Below are positions 1 to 7,642 of a stretch of 64,000 nt of DNA, in pieces; position 1 is the first letter of the stretch; the number at the start of each line of letters is the position of its first letter. Location of the stretch: positions 310,001 through 374,000 of the forward strand of contig NZ_JBHUGF010000011.1 of NCBI RefSeq assembly GCF_042681745.1, in the 5' to 3' direction. Source of the stretch: Saccharibacillus nicotianae (GTDB taxonomy: Bacteria; Bacillota; Bacilli; Paenibacillales; Paenibacillaceae). Below the pieces are notes generated by a model. It saw nothing but the letters and a program-made list of their open reading frames with translations, was not told where the DNA came from and ran no database searches. A program made the position numbers and the translations under genes.

Positions 1-3
1 AGA

Positions 4-807
4 TTAGGATTGAAGCACAGCGTAAGCTTCTTGTAACACTTCACGTGATTTCATATTGTTTAGATTTTTGGGAACAATATGAATAGGTGTAGTTGTATGC
101 AGAGCTTCTTTGACATGAGAAGCCGCAGCTTTTTCACCGCTTAAAATAATTTCTTGCCACTGTTTTTCTCTAGCCATACGTTCAATAATCGGAGTCAATC
201 GTTTTACCCAGCGAGCTTGATCGACTTCCCAACGTTCTTTGTAATCTTCACGTTGTTTGTTCACCGTTGACTTGAGATCGCTTGTACTTTGACTTGGACG
301 TTCACGCCACTCATCATTCACAATATCCCATTCAAAATAAGATTCATTGCTAATCTCACAAAGCAGACTATCAATAATCGTTACCGAATCACTGCTCAGT
401 TGTACGATACCCGCAGCAGGGCATTTAGACGTAATCGCATGTAATTCTTCCAAACGTGCCTCTGCTTCATAGTAAAAAGCATTCGATAATCCTACCTGTA
501 CTTTTTCGCAAAAGAATAATCCACCAGAGGAATCCGCTACGATAATCAGACCTTTTTTCATATCATTCCGACTGTTTTCCACGCGTTCTTCGACTTTGGA
601 CTGTAGAGCAAGTAGGCTATCTAAATGTCTACGTTCGTCACCGGCTTCAGTGTATTCAGCGAGCTTTTTGAAACCGTTCTTGAGGTGTAGCTTCCATTCC
701 GGCTGGGTGCTGGCAGTTGGTTCGGTGTTCAGATAGATGGTCAAAAACCGTTCTGCTGCATTAGCAGAGTACTTCTGAAGTGCTTTCCAATTTTCCATAA
801 ATCCCAT
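4..807 (-). CDS. baeRF family 10 (VLRF-like) protein
   Basis: This 267-residue soluble protein resembles the bacterial archaeo-eukaryotic release factor family 10 group, whose members are predicted to act on ribosomes or peptidyl-tRNA but are mostly uncharacterised. Visible family-like parts are the N-terminal segment with LTIYLNTEP, a charged helix, the strand KGLIIVADSSGGLFF and a C-terminal helical region ending near the HIVPKN motif. The ATG at 807 is chosen over one 18 nt further upstream because a perfect AGGAGG lies at 817-822, nine bases before it, and the upstream ATG overlaps that site. The gene is complete, with its stop at the window edge (4-6). No partner gene is visible. The family call is from memory of the sequence pattern, and the function is unknown. 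Confidence 0.75.
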   Translation of the reverse strand: MGFMENWKALQKYSANAAERFLTIYLNTEPTASTQPEWKLHLKNGFKKLAEYTEAGDERRHLDSLLALQSKVEERVENSRNDMKKGLIIVADSSGGLFFCEKVQVGLSNAFYYEAEARLEELHAITSKCPAAGIVQLSSDSVTIIDSLLCEISNESYFEWDIVNDEWRERPSQSTSDLKSTVNKQREDYKERWEVDQARWVKRLTPIIERMAREKQWQEIILSGEKAAASHVKEALHTTTPIHIVPKNLNNMKSREVLQEAYAVLQS

Positions 808-964
808 TAGTTTGTACCTCCTCAAAGAGAGTTCCTTCTGTACTTACCCGTTTACACTTAAATTAAACAATAACTGTAAATAAGAAGTCAAATTTCGCCC
901 TGTTACACTAGAAAATATAGCAAAATAGGAGTGAAAAATTATAAAATTAGGAATAGGAAGTATT

Positions 965-1020
965 TACTAAAAGTAGGAATGTTCAGGAAATGTTCAGAAG
1001 AATATATTATACTAAAAGTA
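965..1020 (+). promoter_or_regulatory. Nested direct repeats upstream of secreted protein gene
   Basis: ACTAAAAGTA preceded by T occurs at 965-975 and again at 1010-1020. Between them ATGTTCAG occurs at 979-986 and 990-997, exactly 11 bp apart. A TATACT-like -10 overlaps 1008-1013. Direct repeats one helical turn apart just upstream of a -10 are typical of OmpR/PhoP-type response regulator sites. The TTCAG half-sites match the PhoP consensus only partly, so the regulator is not assigned. Confidence 0.4.
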
Positions 1021-1069
1021 ATCTTATATTCCATATTATAACATTTATCTGGTAAAGGAGATCATGGGG

Positions 1070-2014
1070 ATGAAAGTACATTCACTGATTCAAAAAATAA
1101 ACAAATATATCAATAATCCTGTAGTTATGGTAGCATCCCTTTCGATTGTAGCTATAACGACGACTTCTTTTTTACCTATACAATTAACCAATCAGCATCA
1201 AGGCAACAAAGCGTATGCGATGATGAGTGAAGATCAATCCGGTGAAGTCACTCAATTTCAAAATGAATATCAAGCTGAACCTTCTGTAACTATTCCTACA
1301 GAAGCACCAAGCTTGACTAATATTATACCAGATCAACCTATGATTCAGCCTTTTGCTGATGAATCAGTTGTTGGAACAATTGTATCTGAAGCACTTCTGC
1401 ATACCGATCAAAAAGGGCATCCTGTTTCTATGCAAGTTCAACGTGAACTTAAAGATCATGAATATATGCAAGATACCGCCAAAATAGATATTAAAGAAGC
1501 GGCTTTGACTGTAGATATGTTACGTAGAGATACAGGAAGTACAGCTTACTTGAGTATGCCTGCTCCTTCAGAAATGCCTCCTGCGGTCGATCTAGCGGTA
1601 GTATTAACATCACGCGCTCAAAAATTGTTTGCTGATTCCCAATTGGGGATTAGTATACAAGCCTGGCATGGTAGAATGACTATTCCTCAGCAGGTATTAC
1701 AATCCGACCCTACAGATATGACCATTCGGTTGGGTAGTGATCGTCAAATTGTTTCACCATCAGGCGCATTAGGAACTACTTTAAAAGTTGTAGTTCCAGA
1801 TACAAGTTCGCCCCAAGACGTATGGATCGCTCTTCCATTGCCTGAAAAAAAATTAACAGCATCTCAGCTTACTCGTCTAGCAGTCTGTGCAGAATATGAA
1901 GATGGAACGCAACAGTATTTGAAAGGTAAAGTAACCAAGTATACTCCAACGACTCAAGCGATTCAATTTGCTACCCATCAATCAGGCAACTACACTATCG
2001 TTCTTACAAAATAG
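1070..2014 (+). CDS. Secreted protein of unknown function
   Basis: I do not recognise this 314-residue protein. It has a basic start, a hydrophobic stretch at about residues 18-40, and a plausible signal peptidase site after AYA near residue 50. The rest looks like an extracytoplasmic beta-rich protein with no cysteine cluster or known catalytic motif. The ATG at 1070 is preferred to the one at 1064: AAAGGAG at 1054-1060 lies nine bases before 1070 but only three before 1064. Its promoter region carries two sets of direct repeats (965-1020). The next gene encodes a AAA ATPase 107 bases downstream on the same strand, but a palindromic operator lies between them, so joint transcription is uncertain. 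Confidence 0.75.
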   Translation: MKVHSLIQKINKYINNPVVMVASLSIVAITTTSFLPIQLTNQHQGNKAYAMMSEDQSGEVTQFQNEYQAEPSVTIPTEAPSLTNIIPDQPMIQPFADESVVGTIVSEALLHTDQKGHPVSMQVQRELKDHEYMQDTAKIDIKEAALTVDMLRRDTGSTAYLSMPAPSEMPPAVDLAVVLTSRAQKLFADSQLGISIQAWHGRMTIPQQVLQSDPTDMTIRLGSDRQIVSPSGALGTTLKVVVPDTSSPQDVWIALPLPEKKLTASQLTRLAVCAEYEDGTQQYLKGKVTKYTPTTQAIQFATHQSGNYTIVLTK

Positions 2015-2069
2015 ATGATATTTCTAAAAAGAAAAGACTGGTTCTTCCTAGCAAAACTTGTTAAACTGT

Positions 2070-2092
2070 TTAATAGTAATAATTACTATTAA
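2070..2092. promoter_or_regulatory. Fur-family (Zur-like) palindromic box
   Basis: Two perfect 11-bp arms, 2070-2080 and 2082-2092, flank a single A. The core is TAGTAAT-A-ATTACTA, a 7-1-7 arrangement like Fur, PerR and Zur boxes. It differs from the B. subtilis Zur core TCGTAATnATTACGA by one base per half-site and is further from the Fur and PerR cores. It lies 30 bases before the AAA ATPase start. Symmetry is seen directly; the regulator is inferred. Confidence 0.5.
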
Positions 2093-2121
2093 TAAAGTGG
2101 AGCAAGGAGTTGTTACCAGAT

Positions 2122-2940
2122 ATGAACAAAACCAATAAAAATAATAGCCGTTTACCCAAAGCAAAAGGGACAGATATGGCTACTGTATATATGCCTAAAG
2201 AATGTGCTCGCAAAGTTAGACATATCGTTTTAAATGAGTGTAATCAACGCATTATCGATGAATTTATGATGATCTTGGATATGAAAGAAAAGTTTATCGA
2301 ACAAGATGTACCGATGCCTAATAAATTAGTGATGTCAGGCCCTCCGGGAACAGGCAAAACGCTGACTGCTTTTTATATCGCCGAACGTCTACAATTTCCA
2401 CTGGTACTTGTTCGGTTGGATACGATTATTCATAGTCATTTAGGAGAAACAGCTTCAAATATTCGGAAAATATTTGATTTTGCTCGTCTTTCGCCATGTG
2501 TGTTATTTCTAGATGAATTTGATGCGATTGCACGTACACGCGATAACAATGATGAAGTGAAAGAGATGTCGCGGGTTGTAAATACGTTATTGCAATGTAT
2601 GGATGAATTTGAAGGAGAAAGTATTCTAGTAGCGGCGACTAATCTAGCAGATGAGTTGGATCATGCCGTCTGGCGCCGGTTTGATACGAAGATGGATTAT
2701 GATATGCCTTCCGAGCAAGATCGTCAGCAGTATATTCATTTATTGATCGGTTCATTTGCTACGATGGGAAGTCTGGAACAATCGGCTTCAGCGATGTTGC
2801 AAGGATGTAGCTTTGCAGATATTGAACAGATTGTACTCAAAGCCAAGCGTAAAGCGATTATCGAAGATAGCGCATTAACATTGAATCAATTACAGACAGC
2901 GTATCAAGAGTACAATCCCAAAGTTCATGCATATGTATAA
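2122..2940 (+). CDS. AAA+ family ATPase
   Basis: This is a 272-residue, single-module AAA+ ATPase of the SpoVK/FtsH-like type. Walker A is GPPGTGKT with Lys79. Walker B is LFLDEFDA with Asp131 and Glu132. The sensor 1-type AATN and an arginine-finger-like VWRRFD follow, and the C-terminal helical lid is present. There is no protease, transmembrane or substrate domain, so it probably works on a partner protein that is not evident here. The ATG at 2122 is preferred to a TTG at 2110 that abuts the Shine-Dalgarno AAGGAG (2104-2109). A near-consensus Fur-family palindrome at 2070-2092 suggests metal-dependent control. A strong terminator follows at once. The fold is certain; the role is unknown. 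Confidence 0.85.
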   Translation: MNKTNKNNSRLPKAKGTDMATVYMPKECARKVRHIVLNECNQRIIDEFMMILDMKEKFIEQDVPMPNKLVMSGPPGTGKTLTAFYIAERLQFPLVLVRLDTIIHSHLGETASNIRKIFDFARLSPCVLFLDEFDAIARTRDNNDEVKEMSRVVNTLLQCMDEFEGESILVAATNLADELDHAVWRRFDTKMDYDMPSEQDRQQYIHLLIGSFATMGSLEQSASAMLQGCSFADIEQIVLKAKRKAIIEDSALTLNQLQTAYQEYNPKVHAYV

Positions 2941-2949
2941 ATGAAAAAA

Positions 2950-2984
2950 AAGCACTGGCAACGATTATGCACCAGTGCTTTTTC
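2950..2984 (+). terminator. Rho-independent terminator after AAA ATPase
   Basis: A nine-base-pair stem, AAGCACTGG with CCAGTGCTT, has a 13-base loop and is followed by a T-rich tract. Confidence 0.9.
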
Positions 2985-3053
2985 TTATGGTACGCCTATA
3001 GAACTCATCAAAGGTCTGCTAGTAGAAGCTACATGCCAGATTAGATTATCGAC

Positions 3054-3461
3054 TTAGTCTGTACGCGGCTTCGGTGGACGGGTACACCATAGAATCCACC
3101 AGATCATTAAAGGTTGAAAAATCAAGCGAATCCATAGAGCAGCAGGATCGGTATAAGCTTGACCCGGTGCTGGAATCTGGTAAATCGCTGCATAAATATT
3201 CGCTGGAAAAATCAAAACTAAATACCAGGCTGTCCATACACCGGCACGTTGTCGCCAGGCAGGAATTAAGATCAGAATTGCTAATACTAACTCGATAATC
3301 CCTGTCAAAATAATCAATGTGCTTTTGAAAGGAACAAAAGCAGGTAATAATTTGGCAAATCCATCGACTTCAATAAAGTGAGCGACACAGGCCGCTATAA
3401 AAAAGAGCGCAAAGATAAAGCGTGCAATTGTACGTGGCACTGTAGTTGGATATGTAGTCAT
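3054..3461 (-). CDS. DoxX family membrane protein
   Basis: This 135-residue protein has four predicted membrane segments (about residues 10-28, 45-66, 75-93 and 108-125), the usual DoxX layout. The stretch around AHFIEVDGFAKLLPAFVPF and the NIYAAIYQIP motif near residue 90 resemble the MhqP/YdfP-type DoxX proteins that B. subtilis produces during quinone stress. The ATG at 3461 follows an AAGGAG site (3469-3474). It is divergent from the YfkO-type nitroreductase gene at 3662, and another MhqN-like nitroreductase lies at 12924. A link to quinone or thiol stress is inferred from this context, not from sequence alone. Confidence 0.82.
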   Translation of the reverse strand: MTTYPTTVPRTIARFIFALFFIAACVAHFIEVDGFAKLLPAFVPFKSTLIILTGIIELVLAILILIPAWRQRAGVWTAWYLVLIFPANIYAAIYQIPAPGQAYTDPAALWIRLIFQPLMIWWILWCTRPPKPRTD

Positions 3462-3661
3462 AAGTCATCTCCTTTATAGTATGTCTAACGTATATCATAA
3501 CAGTCATATGTATATATTAAACCAATCGTCACAAATTGAATGTGATCCAATTGACTACACTGAATATAAACGTTATACTATCTTTGGTATTTAAAAGTAA
3601 GTATGTTATATATCGTGCGTATTATTATAGAGAATACATTATAGATATAGGAGAGATACCC

Positions 3662-4333
3662 ATGAATAAAGAACAACGTAAACAAGAGATTTTGCAAGCT
3701 TATGAAGCAAGACATGCTACCAAAGCATTTGACCCGGAACAAAAAATCTCGGAAGACGATTTTGAATTTATTTTACAAACAGGTCGTTTATCACCAAGTT
3801 CTGTTGGTTCAGAGCCTTGGAAATTTCTAGTGATCCAAAACCCGGAATTGCGTGAAAAATTACGTGAATTCACCTGGGGTGCACAAGGTCAATTACCTAC
3901 AGCAAGTCACTTTGTTGTAATTTTGGCGCGTAATGATGTGCGTTATGATTCTGATTATTTGCGTGATCAAATGATCGAAGTAAAGCAAATGCCAGCAGAA
4001 ATGTTTGAAACGATTCTTCCTCGTTATAAAGAGTTCCAAGAAAGAGACTTGAACTTGCTTGAAAGCGAACGTGCTTTATTTGACTGGGCTTCCAAACAAA
4101 CTTATATTGCACTAGGTAATATGATGACGGCTGCGGCAGAAATCGGGATCGATTCTTGTCCGATCGAAGGATTCCAAAAAGAAGCGGTTGAACAAATTTT
4201 GAGCGATGCAGGTCTAATGGGTAACGGTGAGTATGGCGTAAGTGTTATGGCTGCTTTCGGCTACCGTACCGAAAAAGAATTGCGTCCTAAAGCAAGAAGA
4301 GGCTTAGACGAAATCGTACAATGGGTGAAATAA
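3662..4333 (+). CDS. yfkO: NAD(P)H-dependent nitroreductase YfkO-like
   Basis: This 223-residue flavin oxidoreductase of the nitroreductase family closely follows B. subtilis YfkO along its whole length: RHATKAFDP near the N-terminus, GRLSPSSVGSEPWKF in the FMN-binding region, the central FDWASKQTYIALGNMM, and DSCPIEGF. Family members reduce nitroaromatics, azo dyes or quinones with NAD(P)H and FMN as cytosolic dimers. The ATG at 3662 follows AGGAGA (3649-3654) at a seven-base distance. An open frame extends 42 codons further upstream but has no ribosome binding site. It is transcribed divergently from the DoxX gene and ends in a strong terminator. The substrate here is not known. Confidence 0.9.
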   Translation: MNKEQRKQEILQAYEARHATKAFDPEQKISEDDFEFILQTGRLSPSSVGSEPWKFLVIQNPELREKLREFTWGAQGQLPTASHFVVILARNDVRYDSDYLRDQMIEVKQMPAEMFETILPRYKEFQERDLNLLESERALFDWASKQTYIALGNMMTAAAEIGIDSCPIEGFQKEAVEQILSDAGLMGNGEYGVSVMAAFGYRTEKELRPKARRGLDEIVQWVK

Positions 4334-4361
4334 GAAACTGAATATTCACTATAAATATACA

Positions 4362-4391
4362 AAAAGACCCAAATGTTTGGGTCTTTTTTGC
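4362..4391 (+). terminator. Rho-independent terminator after yfkO-like gene
   Basis: AAAAGACCCAAA pairs with TTTGGGTCTTTT around a two-base centre, followed by a T run. Confidence 0.9.
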
Positions 4392-4520
4392 GTTTAAGCA
4401 GGTATTTGATTTATATAGATAATATCGTATATGTGAAAATGATTAACCTTAAAATAGTATTATTATCTAATAAATGTTAAATTTAAAAAGTACATATAAA
4501 ATAAAGTAGGTGATTTGTCT

Positions 4521-4835
4521 ATGATTATGATGAAGAAATTAAGTATCATTACAGTAGCAAGTGCGCTTGTACTGACTGCTGGTGTAGCTGTGCATAGCTT
4601 TGCAAATGCTAACGAGGTTACAGATCAACAGCAAGCCAGTCTGTCACAGATGCAAGAACTTCAAAACAGAGTCGGTACTATTTACAACGAATATGGTATT
4701 TTTTATCGAGTAGATGCTAGTCATCCGCTTCCTGCTCCTGACCATACACATACTGTATATGATGATGCCGATGTGAATGCGTCTACTACTGTGATCATGA
4801 TGGACTCGGGTACCTTTGTTAAAGGCAAAGAATAA
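4521..4835 (+). CDS. Small secreted protein, unknown function
   Basis: This 104-residue protein has a clear signal peptide: MKKL start, hydrophobic core IITVASALVLTAGVAV and likely cleavage after SFANA. The mature part is about 70 residues, with a Gln-rich helix and a His/Asp-containing segment (PDHTHTVYDDADVN) that could bind metal. The ATG at 4521 is set by the AGGTGAT ribosome binding site at 4508-4514. A terminator follows. I do not recognise the family. The metal-binding idea rests only on composition. Confidence 0.7.
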   Translation: MIMMKKLSIITVASALVLTAGVAVHSFANANEVTDQQQASLSQMQELQNRVGTIYNEYGIFYRVDASHPLPAPDHTHTVYDDADVNASTTVIMMDSGTFVKGKE

Positions 4836-4856
4836 TAAAAACAAGAACGCAACAAA

Positions 4857-4892
4857 AAGCTCACCTCGCATACAACGGGGTGAGCTTTTTTA
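4857..4892. terminator. Bidirectional terminator
   Basis: AAAGCTCACCTCG pairs with CGGGGTGAGCTTT, flanked by A and T runs on both sides. It lies between a plus-strand gene ending at 4835 and the minus-strand CsbD gene ending at 4943, so it can serve both. Confidence 0.88.
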
Positions 4893-4942
4893 TAACATGA
4901 TATTCATTACAGATACACTACAATGAATACTGATTATTGATC

Positions 4943-5134
4943 TTAGTGGCGGTTATGATCGTCTTTTGCTTCGCCGACTTTTTGTTGTACTGCGCCTTTA
5001 GCTTTATCTACTTTACCTTCTGCTTGTAGAGAAGTGTTATTCGTAGCATTACCTACTTGATCTTTCACTTCGCCTTTAGCTTTAGATACTGCACCTTTAA
5101 TTTTATCGCCCAAACCGTTATCGTTACTCATCAT
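4943..5134 (-). CDS. CsbD family stress protein
   Basis: This 63-residue hydrophilic, Lys/Glu/Ala-rich protein has the two repeated motifs typical of CsbD proteins: DKIKGAVSKAKGEVKDQVG, then the related DKAKGAVQQKVGEAKD. CsbD is a general-stress protein of unknown biochemical role in B. subtilis, made under SigB. The start is either the ATG at 5134 or the one at 5131. Both lie at a usable distance from AGGAG at 5141-5145, and the ATG at 5140 overlaps that site. A SigB-type promoter (5243-5268) and a 5'-untranslated hairpin precede it. Confidence 0.88.
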   Translation of the reverse strand: MMSNDNGLGDKIKGAVSKAKGEVKDQVGNATNNTSLQAEGKVDKAKGAVQQKVGEAKDDHNRH

Positions 5135-5197
5135 TAACATCTCCTATTCAAATAGAATAAATTTGTATTTAATGCAAAGGAATCATTTTTAAATGAC

Positions 5198-5232
5198 CAA
5201 CAAGTTGTCTATGCTTTAGCTCGAACTTGTTG
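5198..5232 (-). other. 5'-leader hairpin of CsbD mRNA
   Basis: CAACAAGTT (5198-5206) and AACTTGTTG (5224-5232) are perfectly complementary, separated by 17 bases. The arm nearest the predicted start site lies at the very 5' end of the transcript, where such stems often stabilise mRNA. Confidence 0.5.
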
Positions 5233-5242
5233 ATAGGTAACA

Positions 5243-5268
5243 TTACCCGACAGCATTATGATTTAAAC
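5243..5268 (-). promoter_or_regulatory. SigB-type promoter of CsbD gene
   Basis: Read on the minus strand, GTTTAA (5268-5263) is separated by 14 bases from GGGTAA (5248-5243). This fits the SigB consensus GTTTAA-N12..15-GGGTAT apart from the last base. Transcription should start near 5235, giving a leader of about 100 bases. A SigF/SigG-type sporulation factor could read a similar sequence. Confidence 0.65.
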
Positions 5269-5424
5269 AATATGTGTGAATCGTTTGACAAAAGATTACA
5301 TGAACAGACAAAATGTTTAAAAAGTAAAAGGATTGCCTCATACTTTACTTTATAAATAATCTAACAATTGAATACGATGGGATCGATAAAGATACAAACT
5401 TTGATTAAAGGGGAGAAACAGAAA

Positions 5425-6093
5425 ATGATAAAAGCAGTTGTGTTTGATTTTGATGGATTGATTTTGGATACAGAAAGTGTCTGGTTTGAATGTTATCAAG
5501 AGGTGCTACGTACGTATAAGATGGAATTAGCACTGGAACAATTTGCACCAAGTATTGGTACACATGGAACCGAATTTCTGGATTATATCGATCTAACGTT
5601 GAAGCAGCCGGGCATTTCAGCAGAAGTCGATAAAGCAGTGAGTCTGTTGCATAATCAGAAAATGGAGCAGTTGGAAGCTCGTGCAGGTGTGCATGAGTAT
5701 TTAGAAGAAGCACAGCAATTGGGACTGAAAATTGGTCTTGCAACCAGTTCTAATCGTGCATGGATTGATCGCTTTTTGACGAAATTAGGATTAGCCGATT
5801 ATTTTCAAGTCATTCGCACCAGTGATGATGTGAGCAAAGTCAAACCTGACCCTGAACTGTACACACAGGTAGTTACTGCGCTTGGAGTAGAACCGTACGA
5901 AGCACTGGCTTTTGAAGATTCATTAAATGGATTGACCGCCGCCAAAGCAGCCGGATTACGCTGTACGATTGTACCGAATCCGGTGACATCCTTTTTGCCA
6001 TTTGAACACCATGATCTACGATTAACTTCAATGACAGAGATGACCTTGACTGAAATCATCGACCGTATGAATGAAAGTACGCCAAAAGGGTAA
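5425..6093 (+). CDS. HAD superfamily hydrolase (YhcW/beta-phosphoglucomutase-like)
   Basis: This 222-residue HAD-type phosphatase or mutase has all core motifs: motif I DFDGLILDT with the nucleophile and acid Asp pair, motif II ATSSNR, the Lys in KVKPDPELY (motif III), and the acidic motif IV EDSLNG. A helical cap lies between motifs I and II, as in the PgmB/YhcW subgroup. These enzymes act on small phosphorylated sugars or similar metabolites in the cytosol. The ATG at 5425 follows AAAGGGGAG (5406-5414). Longer in-frame starts lack a ribosome binding site. The photolyase gene follows after 48 bases on the same strand, so the two may share a transcript. The substrate is not predictable. Confidence 0.85.
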   Translation: MIKAVVFDFDGLILDTESVWFECYQEVLRTYKMELALEQFAPSIGTHGTEFLDYIDLTLKQPGISAEVDKAVSLLHNQKMEQLEARAGVHEYLEEAQQLGLKIGLATSSNRAWIDRFLTKLGLADYFQVIRTSDDVSKVKPDPELYTQVVTALGVEPYEALAFEDSLNGLTAAKAAGLRCTIVPNPVTSFLPFEHHDLRLTSMTEMTLTEIIDRMNESTPKG

Positions 6094-6141
6094 TGCCTAA
6101 TAAAGACTAGCAGATTTATATAAGATGAGGAGGAATTGCTT

Positions 6142-7470
6142 TTGAAATTATTTATTCATCGCAAAGATTTACGAGCTCATGATTTGATCGGATTTAATTA
6201 TATTCATGAAGCCGAAGCAGAAAGTGTACATCTACTGATTATCGATCCTTTTTTATTGCGAAAAGGAAGAGAAAAAGAGCACAGTGGTGTGAATTTTCTA
6301 CGTCATGTGCATCGTCTCCAGAAGTTATATCAAGCAGAACACAAAACGCTACATATCGTATATGGAGAGCCTGATACTGTGTTAGAGCATGTGTTGGATA
6401 AGCTCGATATTGACGAAGTGGTGACTCACCGCGATTTTACCCCGTATGCCAAAGAACGAGATCGCAAATTAAAAGCTGTAGCAGACAAAGCCGATATTGC
6501 TTTTACATTACTGGTGGATCATATGTTAATCGATGTGGAGCAATTTACAGATTTTACAGGCAAAGATGGCTTTTATAAAGTGTTTGCTCCATTTCATCGT
6601 AAATGGTTAGACTTTCTGGAACAGCATCCTAATCACGCTTCCAGTATCAGTCTGAAAGATTTACATGTCTCCCGCGCCCAATTGGAATTGCCTGCAAAAT
6701 TTGAGTTACCTTTTTCATTAGATGATTATGAGCCAGCAGAAGATCCAGAACCGATCCTGCATACTTTTCTCAAAAGCAAAATTGTCGATTATGGCGAAGA
6801 ACGTGATTATTACAGTATCGATCCGTCCAGTGATCTCAATCCCCATGTAACGATTGGAGCGATCTCAATCCGGCAGATGCTTGATGATGCATTACGTACA
6901 GAGGGGCATGAAGAATGGGTTCGCCAATTGTCTTTTCGTGATTTCTACTTGTATCAGGCGATCTATGATGAACATTATTTCAAATATGAACACAAATATG
7001 ATTTGTCTGCATTAACCGATCAGCATTTTGAAGCATGGTATAAAGGAGAAACCGGTATTCCGGTGATTGATGCGTCGATGAGACAATTAAATGAAACAGG
7101 TCGAATCCACAATCGGTTGCGGATTTTATCCGGTATGTTTTTGACCAAAAATTTGCAATGTCCTTTTACATTAGGAGAGCAATATTTCCGGCGTAAATTA
7201 TTGGATTACGATAATGTGATCAATCGAGGCAATTGGATGTGGTGTGCTTCATTAGGAATTAATTCGTCTCCTTATTTCCGGGTTGTGAACCCGGTGACTC
7301 AATCTGCCAAATATGATCCAGAAGGCGATTATATTCGGGAATGGATGCCAGAATTAAAAGACTTATCTGCGAAAGAAATTCATCAACCACAAAAAAATGC
7401 AATCGTTGATCTCAAAACATCGCGTGCGAGCGCAATCGAAACGTACAAAAAAATCGTGAATAATGTGTAA
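6142..7470 (+). CDS. phr: Deoxyribodipyrimidine photolyase
   Basis: This 442-residue light-dependent DNA repair flavoprotein of the cryptochrome/photolyase class splits cyclobutane pyrimidine dimers. The N-terminal alpha/beta antenna domain begins with the typical FIHRKDLRAHD. The C-terminal FAD domain carries the signature RIHNRLRILSGMFLTKNL, then NRGNWMWCASLG and DPEGDYIREWMPEL. The best start is the TTG at 6142, eight bases after a strong AGGAGG (6128-6133). A TTG at 6136 directly abuts that site. Length and motifs are those of a class I CPD photolyase; the antenna cofactor is not predicted. It may be cotranscribed with the upstream HAD gene. Confidence 0.93.
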   Translation: MKLFIHRKDLRAHDLIGFNYIHEAEAESVHLLIIDPFLLRKGREKEHSGVNFLRHVHRLQKLYQAEHKTLHIVYGEPDTVLEHVLDKLDIDEVVTHRDFTPYAKERDRKLKAVADKADIAFTLLVDHMLIDVEQFTDFTGKDGFYKVFAPFHRKWLDFLEQHPNHASSISLKDLHVSRAQLELPAKFELPFSLDDYEPAEDPEPILHTFLKSKIVDYGEERDYYSIDPSSDLNPHVTIGAISIRQMLDDALRTEGHEEWVRQLSFRDFYLYQAIYDEHYFKYEHKYDLSALTDQHFEAWYKGETGIPVIDASMRQLNETGRIHNRLRILSGMFLTKNLQCPFTLGEQYFRRKLLDYDNVINRGNWMWCASLGINSSPYFRVVNPVTQSAKYDPEGDYIREWMPELKDLSAKEIHQPQKNAIVDLKTSRASAIETYKKIVNNV

Positions 7471-7642
7471 AAAATGCCTATATAAAAGGTTTTATAAGGT
7501 TTATTTGAATAATGACATATAAAATCAAAGATTTAATATAGCATTGATAATTGAGCTTGAATTTAACAAAGATCGCACGTAATAAAGATATTCATTTGAT
7601 AATTGATTGCTACAATCATCCTGTTCGTAAAGCAAAAAGGGG

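Noticed and set aside
7540..7642. Possible Pho box upstream of the alkaline phosphatase
   Set aside because: Only one TTAACA-like half-site is visible; the expected array with 11-bp period is not present.
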